From the NCBI GenBank assembly GCA_045603085.1, contig JAZULL010000104.1, positions 1 through 5,908 of the forward strand: a stretch of DNA of 5,908 nucleotides, read 5' to 3'. Source of the stretch: SVQP01 sp045603085 (GTDB lineage: Bacteria > Bacillota > Clostridia > Oscillospirales > CAG-272). A model generated the notes under the pieces. It saw nothing but the letters and a program-made list of their open reading frames with translations, was not told the DNA's origin and did no database searches. Both the position numbers and the translations under genes were made by a program. Below, in pieces: positions 1-5,638 of the stretch; positions within the stretch are counted from its first letter, which is position 1, and the number at the start of each line of letters is the position of its first letter.

Positions 1-41
1 AGAGCTCATCCGTCTTGATCCGTGAAAAATACCCACACACA

Positions 42-77
42 AAAACCCGCCCGGGGCCCATGCCGCGGTCGGGTTTT
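42..77. terminator. Intrinsic terminator-like hairpin, possibly bidirectional
   Basis: AAAACCCG (42-49) pairs with CGGGTTTT (70-77). After one C/T mismatch, CCG (51-53) pairs with CGG (66-68), leaving a 12-nt G/C-rich loop. Both strands end in a run of T (four on +, five on -), so it could stop transcription in either direction. It most likely ends an upstream transcription unit outside the window and insulates the promoter that follows directly. It shares the AAACCCGCCC-type left arm with the hairpin near 2850, which suggests a terminator style common in this genome. The first 40 bases hold nothing I can assign. Confidence 0.6.
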
Positions 78-86
78 CGCAAAAAT

Positions 87-115
87 TTGCATTATCTCGG
101 AAAATGTGCTAAAAT
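87..115 (+). promoter_or_regulatory. Sigma-A-like promoter with extended -10, upstream of the sigma-factor operon
   Basis: TTGCAT (87-92) is a modest -35 match, followed by exactly 17 bp and then TAAAAT (110-115), a 5/6 match to the -10 consensus. TG at 107-108, one base before the -10 hexamer, makes an extended -10 that can compensate for the weak -35. Transcription would begin near 121-123, giving a leader of about 60 nt before the ATG at 184. This suggests that the housekeeping holoenzyme drives the operon at a basal level. An additional autoregulated promoter is possible, but I cannot identify one. Confidence 0.6.
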
Positions 116-167
116 GATGTCACCGATCCGGGTCGTTTGACGCCTTATAGGGTAGAGAAAAATTCTG

Positions 168-174
168 AAAGGAG
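168..174 (+). promoter_or_regulatory. Ribosome binding site for the sigma factor
   Basis: AAAGGAG lies 9 nt before the ATG at 184. This fixes the sigma-factor start and argues against an overlapping frame that opens further upstream at 137, which has no comparable site. Confidence 0.85.
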
Positions 175-183
175 CATTTCAGT

Positions 184-744
184 ATGCAAGATCAAGACAT
201 TATTGCGCTGTACTACGCACGCGACGAGCAAGCCATTGCCGCGTCTGCGGACAAGTATGGCAATTACTGCACAAGCATTGCCCACAGCATTCTGCACAAC
301 ATGCAGGACGCCGAGGAATGCGTCAACGACACGTGGCTGCGCGCATGGGATTCGATCCCCCCTGCCCGTCCCACCTATCTCCAGCTCTATCTTGGCGGCA
401 TCACCCGCCACATCTCGCTGGACAGATATCGCAGAGCCAACCGCGCCAAGCGCGGTGGCGGTGAGATGGTGCTGGCACTCGACGAGATGAGCGAGGTGGT
501 CGCCTCGGACGTCAACGTGCAAACACAGGCCGAGGAAGCCGAGTTTTACGACAAGATCAACCGCTTTTTGTGGTCTCTTCCCGCGCGCGATTGCAACGTT
601 TTCATCCGACGCTACTATTACGTGGACAGCATGGAATCCATCGCCTCGCGCTACGGCATCACGCAGGCTAACGTCAAAAAGATCCTTTCCCGCACGCGCG
701 CCAGGCTGCGCGACTACCTGCGAAAGGAGGGCTATAACGTATGA
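184..744 (+). CDS. ECF-like sigma-70 family RNA polymerase sigma factor
   Basis: This 186-residue protein would direct RNA polymerase to a specific promoter set. Region 2 spans about residues 5-90 and includes the core-binding stretch DAEECVNDTWLRAW (42-55) and the promoter-melting helix with LDRYRR (79-84). An acidic linker follows the RGGGE sequence. Region 4 spans about residues 122-183: SLPARDCNVFIRRYYY, then a helix-turn-helix ESIASRYGITQANVKKILSR (151-170) and RTRARLRDYL (170-179), which is the usual -35-recognition layout. Only regions 2 and 4 are present, as in ECF factors, and the length is typical. The start is supported by AAAGGAG 9 nt upstream. The stop overlaps the next gene's ATG in an ATGA arrangement, so the two are translationally coupled, as sigma/anti-sigma pairs often are. 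The family call is secure. The regulon and exact ECF group are unknown. Confidence 0.93.
   Translation: MQDQDIIALYYARDEQAIAASADKYGNYCTSIAHSILHNMQDAEECVNDTWLRAWDSIPPARPTYLQLYLGGITRHISLDRYRRANRAKRGGGEMVLALDEMSEVVASDVNVQTQAEEAEFYDKINRFLWSLPARDCNVFIRRYYYVDSMESIASRYGITQANVKKILSRTRARLRDYLRKEGYNV
723..730 (+). promoter_or_regulatory. Shine-Dalgarno site inside the sigma-factor gene that fixes the next gene's start
   Basis: AAAGGAGG, a near-perfect anti-16S match, is formed by the Lys-Glu-Gly codons at the sigma factor's C-terminus and sits 10 nt before the ATG at 741. The downstream gene can therefore initiate strongly, either independently or by reinitiation at the ATGA overlap, which should keep the two proteins in a defined ratio. 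Confidence 0.88.
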
Positions 745-2666
745 CCGAGCTTCGAATGATGGAGCTGCTTGGTGGCATTGATCCCGAGCTGCTTCGCCGC
801 GCCAACGCCCCAGTTCCCGCTTGGAAAAAGCCTAAATTCCGCGCTGTGCTGTTGGTTGCCGCCGTGGCATTGCTGTTGGCCGCGAGCATGCTGATCGCCC
901 CCCTTGCCGTTGCCATTTCTTACATGAACGCCCATCCTGAGCTGGACGGCGGTCTGGTCTTTGCCATCGATGCCATGCTGGAGGATGAAAATCATTTCCT
1001 GAATCAAATTCTCCCCGACGGCGTCAAGAATACACTGGGCTCCTTCTTCGACGCGCTGACCGGCGGCGACCGAGACGAGACCGAAAGTGAAAGCGAGACC
1101 GAGACCGAGACGGAAACAGAAACTGAAACTGAAACTGAAACGGGAACGGAAACAGAAACCGAGCCCGAGCCCGATTTTGTCATGCCGCCCGCCAGCGAGG
1201 GCTTGGAATTCGCAATCAATCCCCAAAACAACGGCTACCGCGTCATGGGTATCGGCTCGTGCGAGGACAAGGACGTGGTCATCCCGTCCGAATACAACGG
1301 CCTGCCCGTAACCGAGATTTATTATAATTACGCCGGTGGCAATTATGCCTTCAAAGGAAATACCGTAATCGAGTCGGTAGTCATCCCCGCCACGGTCCGG
1401 GTGATCGGTGAAGATGCATTCAACTCATGCACGTCGCTGAAATCCGTTACCATCGCCCCCGGCGACACCACGGTATCGATAGGCAGCGGTGCGTTTGCGG
1501 GATGTGAGGCTTTGGAGAGCTTTACGGTATACGACAACGTAGTGCGCTTCAAGGATGCATTTTATTTATCACGAATCACCACGGTAAAAGTACCCTTCCC
1601 CACTGCGATCGAATATGACAATGCCTATTACATTGGCAACGAGAAGAATCCGTATCTGATCCTGATCCGCGTCAAGGACACCTCTCTGACAACCTGTGAG
1701 ATCCATCCGGACACCAAGGTCATTGGCGGTTATGCCTTTTACATGAGCAGCATTACTGAAATTGCCATTCCCGAGGGCGTGATCACGATTGATGACGGCG
1801 CATTTGCAAAAACCTCGGCTCTCAAAGATCTTTCCATTCCGGACAGCCTGCGGTTTGTGGGCAAAGACGCCTTCCTGGACAGCGCGGCGATCAAATCGTC
1901 CTCGTCCATCGATTACGTGGGCACGGCGGATAATCCCTATATGATTCTGATAGGAGGAAGACTTTCGGACAGCATTCACAAAGATACCCTCTATATTGCA
2001 GACCAAGCCTTTGCGGACGAGCGTGTTTCCTCGTTCAAGTCCTTAACAATTCCGCAAAAGGTTCGCTATATCGGTGATATGGCATTTTACATCACCTCCG
2101 GCACCAACGATCTTTCCCGTCTGACCTCACTGACCATTCTGGGTGACAGTCTTTACATCGGGGAAAGCGTATTTTTCGGTCTTGAAAAGCTCACCGAGCT
2201 GACCGTCGGAAAAGGCGTGACGTATATTACGCCGGGCACGTTTGGCATCTTGTCCGCACTGACCGACATTACGGTAGAGCAAGAAAACCCCGAATATTAC
2301 TCGGTAAACAATTGCCTGATCGAAAAAGAGAGCGGCACGCTGCTGCTGGGCTGTAAAAATTCTGTCGTTCCTTCCGATGGCAGTATTCTGCACATTGCCA
2401 AGGGCGCATTTTTCGGATGCGAATCCCTGCCCGAGCATGCCGTTCCCGAGGGTGTTATCAGTATAGGTGCGGCTGCCTTTGTCACTTATGTTTACAAGGG
2501 TGCGCAGATCACCGTTCCCACCAGCGTCACAAATATTGCCGCTTCGGCGTTTGGTGCCGATACGACCGTTTATTATCAAGGCACCTGCGAGCAATGGGCT
2601 GCTCTGCAGATCGGAAAGAATTCCTGCAAGGTGATCTGTACCGACGGTGAGGTAACGTCCGACTGA
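741..2666 (+). CDS. Single-pass membrane protein with BspA-like LRR ectodomain; candidate anti-sigma sensor
   Basis: 641 residues. Residues 1-34 are a short, likely cytoplasmic segment containing GGIDPELLRRA (11-21) and a basic WKKPKFR stop (28-34). Residues 35-59 are a strongly hydrophobic transmembrane helix, with no signal-peptidase site obvious. After a spacer, residues 113-140 form an (Glu-Thr)n stalk. From about 155 to 630 there is a leucine-rich-repeat domain of the BspA/Treponema (LRR_5) type. I count twelve IG..AF-like repeat cores, for example VIGEDAF 221, YIGDMAF 443, SIGAAAF 574 and NIAASAF 598. Two NPY(L/M)ILI inserts lie at 303 and 398, and the end is capped by a YYQGTCEQW motif (611-619) typical of these proteins. 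No C-terminal anchor is seen. The inferred topology is N-in, LRR-out. The 4-base overlap with the sigma gene suggests that it controls that factor, but the N-terminus is far shorter than a classical zinc-type anti-sigma domain. The LRR and membrane calls are firm; the anti-sigma role is inference. Confidence 0.88.
   Translation: MTELRMMELLGGIDPELLRRANAPVPAWKKPKFRAVLLVAAVALLLAASMLIAPLAVAISYMNAHPELDGGLVFAIDAMLEDENHFLNQILPDGVKNTLGSFFDALTGGDRDETESESETETETETETETETETGTETETEPEPDFVMPPASEGLEFAINPQNNGYRVMGIGSCEDKDVVIPSEYNGLPVTEIYYNYAGGNYAFKGNTVIESVVIPATVRVIGEDAFNSCTSLKSVTIAPGDTTVSIGSGAFAGCEALESFTVYDNVVRFKDAFYLSRITTVKVPFPTAIEYDNAYYIGNEKNPYLILIRVKDTSLTTCEIHPDTKVIGGYAFYMSSITEIAIPEGVITIDDGAFAKTSALKDLSIPDSLRFVGKDAFLDSAAIKSSSSIDYVGTADNPYMILIGGRLSDSIHKDTLYIADQAFADERVSSFKSLTIPQKVRYIGDMAFYITSGTNDLSRLTSLTILGDSLYIGESVFFGLEKLTELTVGKGVTYITPGTFGILSALTDITVEQENPEYYSVNNCLIEKESGTLLLGCKNSVVPSDGSILHIAKGAFFGCESLPEHAVPEGVISIGAAAFVTYVYKGAQITVPTSVTNIAASAFGADTTVYYQGTCEQWAALQIGKNSCKVICTDGEVTSD
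1077..1172 (+). repeat. Hexanucleotide GARACN tandem tract encoding a Glu-Thr stalk
   Basis: Sixteen six-base units of the general form GAR-ACN run in frame, encoding alternating Glu and Thr with two Ser substitutions early, one Gly at residue 135, and two Glu-Pro units at the end. Synonymous third positions vary across most of the tract, but three consecutive units (1119-1136) are identical GAAACT copies, the kind of stretch that slips during replication. Every unit is a multiple of three, so gain or loss of units changes stalk length without breaking the frame. The product is an extended, acidic linker between the membrane helix and the LRR domain. Confidence 0.9.
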
Positions 2667-2744
2667 TCCGCACGCGTCGTTTGACGTTCATAACCAAAAC
2701 AAGGGTCTGCCGTGCGGGGCTGACAAATAAACGAAAAGACCATC

Positions 2745-2786
2745 AAAAGAGAGAGTAGTGCGAATTCGCACTACTCTCTCTTTTTT
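2745..2786. terminator. Intrinsic terminator built on a 40-nt perfect palindrome, bidirectional
   Basis: Positions 2745-2784 are perfectly self-complementary around GAATTC (2762-2767). Folded, this gives a long stem (GAGAGAGTAGTGCG on its left arm) with an AATT loop. On + the stem is followed by a run of six T (2781-2786), an ideal end for the sigma/LRR operon about 80 nt after its stop. On - the stem is followed by TTTTGATGG, so it can also catch transcripts of the convergent phosphodiesterase gene. Confidence 0.92.
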
Positions 2787-2847
2787 GTCTTATGAGTGAT
2801 ATTCCGTAACGACGGAGAAATCGTAATAGAAGATGATTGATCCATCC

Positions 2848-2875
2848 CCCGCCCGCGGCACGTGCCGCGGGCGGG
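2848..2875. terminator. 28-nt perfect G/C-rich palindrome 14 nt past the phosphodiesterase gene; terminator or RNA-stability hairpin
   Basis: A 14-bp arm (CCCGCCCGCGGCAC) is repeated exactly inverted with no spacer, centred between 2861 and 2862. On +, a T-rich tail (TTTATATTTT) follows, so it could act as a backup terminator for the sigma/LRR operon. On -, the strand of the adjacent gene, no T-run follows (GGATGGATC). There it may instead be a 3' protective hairpin, with termination at the second palindrome further on. Nothing else of note sits in this 223-bp intergenic stretch, apart from a small TCCGT-AACG-ACGGA hairpin (2803-2816). Confidence 0.6.
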
Positions 2876-2889
2876 TTTATATTTTGAAA

Positions 2890-5496
2890 TTAAGCTTGAT
2901 TCTTTTTGCCGATGGTCAGGACTGCGCCCATGGCCAGCACAGCCAGCGCAAAAGCACTGCTTGCCACGGATTTACAGCCGCCGTTTTGCTGCTCGGGGGC
3001 TTCGGTCACTTCACCGGAATCATCCGGCTCGGTGGTTACTTCGGGCGCGGTAGTGACCTGCTCGACCACTTCCTCGTTTAAAGTCACCTCGCAGATCTCG
3101 CCAAACAGCACGTAGTTGCCCTTAGAACCCATCTTGATCTGAACGCCGGGGATGATCACCGCCGTGCCTTGACCGTCCAGCGAATACTTGCCGTCCTGCT
3201 CGACCACAAGCTCACTTCCCTCCAGCACGATCAGCGTGGTGGGATCTACGGTTTTGGTGGTTCTGTTAAACGCCGACAGCTCCAGCGTAATAGCAAGGTC
3301 ACCCTCCTTGACCACGGTCGTGGCATGGCGCGCATAGGTTTTGAACACGTTGGCGTTATCACCGGTCAAGCCGGAATATCCCCACAGGAAGTGGTTCTGA
3401 TACGTGCTCAGCGAGCCGCGGAAGGTCCAGGGATAAATGCTGATACCGCGCATGAGCGCCGCGCGCAGGTCGTTGGCCTCATAAGAGCCGTACGAGGGAT
3501 TAAGCGTGGCGTTATACTTGCCGATAAAGCTCATGGCCGTACGCAGATCGGTTTCGGGATCAGACCCTGCCATATAGCTACTGCACAGAGCACCCACCGA
3601 CATTTCGGGATAGTCCTTGCACATCGCCTGCATAATGCCCTCGTTAAACGTAATGACCGAGCACTGATCATACATATCCAGCGCATCCACGCATGCCTTG
3701 ATGGCAGGCACGATGGCAGTCTTGTTGGACTTGATCTCAATGAAGATCTGACATTCCAGATCCTTGAATGCCGTCAAAAATTCCTCCAGCGTGGGAATGC
3801 GGCATTCCGAATATTTCGCGTTCTTTTCAAAGCCCTTGTTAACGTAAAGCTCCTTGAGCTCTGCCAGAGTTGAGCCCTCCACCGAAATATCCGCGTTACA
3901 GGTGCGCCCCGTTGTACCGTCGTGCATGATCACAAGCGCGTTATCCTTGGTCAGATATACGTCCAGCTCAATGACGTTTGCACCCTGCGCATACGCCTCA
4001 AGCGCGCCCTCAATGGTGTTTTCGGGTGCTTTGGAGGGCAGGCCGCGGTGGCCTATATTCAAGGGCACGCGCGTCATGGTGTTTTCGGGCAGCTGATTGC
4101 AGGCAACGTCCAGGAGTGCATCGGTTGCATCCGAGATCACGCCGATCGCACCGGAAAGCAATGCGCTGTATTGCTCGCGCGCGGTGGGCTGGTCGGGGGT
4201 CATGGCCCACACGTTGACCTGGCGGTCATAGAGATACTGCACCGTGTCGTGACTGCATACCGCCAGCGGAAGAATAGCAACCGTGCCTTTATGGATCTTG
4301 ATGGAGCGGCGGATGTCCAGGCATTGCGCCTCGGTCAGCTCCGCCACGTCGGCGTACGCCTTGGTGTAGTCGATCGCGCCGGTCACAGAGGGCAGCTCGG
4401 TGCGCATCTGTTGCATCAGCGCAGGATCGGACGAAACCACCATACAATCGTAAAAGCGGATCTGCTTGATGTATTCCGCAAGTGCATTCGCGCTTGCCGC
4501 ATCTTCTACGCGGAAGGCGGTGATCACGCGGTAATCGTGTGCTTCAAAAATCTCTGCCACGGTGGTAAAGGCATTCCCCGCCTCGTCCAGCGCCTCAAGC
4601 TTTTGGTTCACCGTATACATTGCAAGCGCAGGCAGGCTCGTTGCGCTCAGCATAGCATCCATTTCGGACTTGGAATTGATCTGGCGGATCATGGAGATAT
4701 CACCCACGATATTGGTCATGGGCTGTGCCACGGTGACGTTGACCGCAGGCTTCTCGGCCGGTGTATCCGGCACGTTCGCACCGTCCACCAATGCATTGTT
4801 TTTAATTTCCTCAGCAGTCAGCGCGCGGTCGTAAAAACGAATGGAGCGATAGACCGTGGAAAATTGCTTGGAGCCCTCAGCATGGCCGATAAAGAGGTCG
4901 TTTGCGCCCATGGAGGTATCAGCCGTTACCTTGGCCACCAGGCTACCGTCCACGTACATACAGCAAGAGCCGCCCACCTCAAAGGTAATGGCAACCGTAC
5001 CGTTGTCGATCAGATTCAAGCCGTCTGCGGCCTTGGGGCGTGCGTCACCCGGCTTGCCCGCCCACTTGAACTCCAGATTGTCGTTGCTGTTACGGCGGAA
5101 CAGCGCAAAGTTATCGTTGGAGGAATTCATAAAGGTATTGAAGCTTCCGCCAATCGAAACGAAATCACCAAACGTGATCTCAACGGTAAACGCCTGGCCG
5201 TTGACCAGATTGACAATGCCCTGCGGAAAATAATGCTGTGTGCCCTGTGCCGCAAGACCGTCCTCGGTAAAATAGTTGGTAGCGTTTTGCTCGATGGGAA
5301 GATCGTTTGTACCAACCGAATCCTTCCATACAGCAGCATCGGGAGAATTGCCCTGCCCTTGGTAATGAGAAACCAAGCCGTCGGTTACGTAACTCAGCTC
5401 AGTTTCCTCGGCCACCGAGGTCAACGTGCCCGTCCATGCAACGCTGAGCAGCATGACAAGGCAAAGCAGGATAGATAAGAGCCTTTGAAGTTTCAT
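2890..5496 (-). CDS. Secreted, surface-anchored LamG-GDPD protein (glycerophosphodiester phosphodiesterase) with an extra degenerate GDPD domain
   Basis: 868 residues. The start at 5496 is chosen because AAAGGA lies 8 nt upstream and residues 1-29 form a clean signal peptide (KLQR, hydrophobic core, SVAEE). Residues about 34-240 look like a concanavalin/LamG fold (GLVSHYQGQG near the start, CCMYVDGSLVAKV at 178-190, YRSIRFYDRALTAEE at 216-230). Residues about 265-465 are a GDPD-like domain without catalytic residues. Residues about 478-722 are a full GDPD domain: GHRG (482-485), PENT (491-494), the E510/D512 metal pair in IELDV, HD (525-526), IPTLEEFL and E587 in IEIK. It would hydrolyse glycerophosphodiesters to glycerol-3-phosphate and an alcohol outside the cell; the exact substrate is unknown. 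A beta-rich region (about 725-805), a Thr/Glu/Pro stalk (808-837) and a tail of GGC, a hydrophobic helix and KKNQA (839-868) follow. The GDPD call is firm; host phospholipid or teichoic-acid substrates are guesses. Confidence 0.9.
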   Translation of the reverse strand: MKLQRLLSILLCLVMLLSVAWTGTLTSVAEETELSYVTDGLVSHYQGQGNSPDAAVWKDSVGTNDLPIEQNATNYFTEDGLAAQGTQHYFPQGIVNLVNGQAFTVEITFGDFVSIGGSFNTFMNSSNDNFALFRRNSNDNLEFKWAGKPGDARPKAADGLNLIDNGTVAITFEVGGSCCMYVDGSLVAKVTADTSMGANDLFIGHAEGSKQFSTVYRSIRFYDRALTAEEIKNNALVDGANVPDTPAEKPAVNVTVAQPMTNIVGDISMIRQINSKSEMDAMLSATSLPALAMYTVNQKLEALDEAGNAFTTVAEIFEAHDYRVITAFRVEDAASANALAEYIKQIRFYDCMVVSSDPALMQQMRTELPSVTGAIDYTKAYADVAELTEAQCLDIRRSIKIHKGTVAILPLAVCSHDTVQYLYDRQVNVWAMTPDQPTAREQYSALLSGAIGVISDATDALLDVACNQLPENTMTRVPLNIGHRGLPSKAPENTIEGALEAYAQGANVIELDVYLTKDNALVIMHDGTTGRTCNADISVEGSTLAELKELYVNKGFEKNAKYSECRIPTLEEFLTAFKDLECQIFIEIKSNKTAIVPAIKACVDALDMYDQCSVITFNEGIMQAMCKDYPEMSVGALCSSYMAGSDPETDLRTAMSFIGKYNATLNPSYGSYEANDLRAALMRGISIYPWTFRGSLSTYQNHFLWGYSGLTGDNANVFKTYARHATTVVKEGDLAITLELSAFNRTTKTVDPTTLIVLEGSELVVEQDGKYSLDGQGTAVIIPGVQIKMGSKGNYVLFGEICEVTLNEEVVEQVTTAPEVTTEPDDSGEVTEAPEQQNGGCKSVASSAFALAVLAMGAVLTIGKKNQA

Positions 5497-5504
5497 AAGC
5501 AATA

Positions 5505-5510
5505 TCCTTT
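5505..5510 (-). promoter_or_regulatory. Ribosome binding site deciding the phosphodiesterase start
   Basis: AAAGGA on the minus strand lies 8 nt before the ATG at 5496-5494. The reading frame stays open to a TTG at 5541, but that codon lies within the promoter spacer and has no ribosome site, so the ATG is the real start. Confidence 0.8.
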
Positions 5511-5529
5511 CCGTATTAAGATCAATTTC

Positions 5530-5558
5530 AGTATAACCCAAATCCTGTCAAAAGTCAA
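5530..5558 (-). promoter_or_regulatory. Sigma-A-like promoter for the phosphodiesterase gene
   Basis: Read on the minus strand, TTGACT (5558-5553) is followed by a 17-bp spacer and TATACT (5535-5530), both 5/6 matches to consensus. Transcription would begin near 5523, giving a leader of roughly 27 nt. A second TTGACA lies within the spacer but is only 10 bp from the -10, too close to pair with it. The good match suggests direct transcription by the housekeeping sigma factor rather than the ECF-like factor in this window. Confidence 0.8.
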
Positions 5559-5590
5559 GATGCAACGAACCATGAAAAGCTCGCCATCAA

Positions 5591-5622
5591 AAGAAAAAGG
5601 ATCTGCCCGGGGGCAGACCCTT
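5591..5622 (-). terminator. Intrinsic terminator of the S24 regulator gene
   Basis: On the minus strand, AAGGGTCTGCCC pairs with GGGCAGATCCTT across a tight loop with a single mismatch, and is followed by TTTTTCTTTT. It begins about 17 nt after the regulator's stop and ends some 30 bp before the phosphodiesterase promoter. The two minus-strand genes are therefore separate transcription units. Confidence 0.85.
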
Positions 5623-5638
5623 GAATTTTTGTGTTAGA

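Noticed and set aside
2..25. Possible C-terminal end of an upstream + gene (ELIRLDP then TGA), 16 nt before the first hairpin
   Set aside because: Seven codons are too few to support a coding call, although the position before a terminator is suggestive.
137..165. TTGACG at 137-142 as a -35 of a second promoter for the sigma operon
   Set aside because: No acceptable -10 lies 16-18 bp downstream (the bases there are near AAAATTC), and TATAGG at 146 is much too close.
137..490. Open frame on + overlapping the sigma-factor start
   Set aside because: It begins with TTG, has no good ribosome site, and gives a Thr/Ser/Arg-rich translation without domains. The overlapping sigma frame is unambiguous.
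1004..1231. Minus-strand frame with Val-Ser repeats opposite the Glu-Thr stalk
   Set aside because: The Val-Ser repeat is only the complement reading of the GARACN tract, with no supporting start signal.
2833..3081. Short + strand frames running through the G/C palindrome into the 3' end of the phosphodiesterase gene
   Set aside because: They cross a hairpin, overlap a confident gene on the other strand and have no ribosome site or recognisable sequence.
3922..5478. Long open frame on the + strand (518 codons) opposite the phosphodiesterase gene
   Set aside because: It is the antisense shadow of a well-supported gene with a signal peptide, catalytic motifs and a promoter. Its translation is rich in His/Arg/Gly with no recognisable domain, and it has no ribosome binding site.
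5523..5560. The ECF-like sigma factor or the S24 regulator controlling the phosphodiesterase promoter
   Set aside because: The promoter is a near-consensus sigma-A type, and I see no convincing dyad operator or GAAC-N4-GTTC-like SOS box. Any link would be speculation from proximity.
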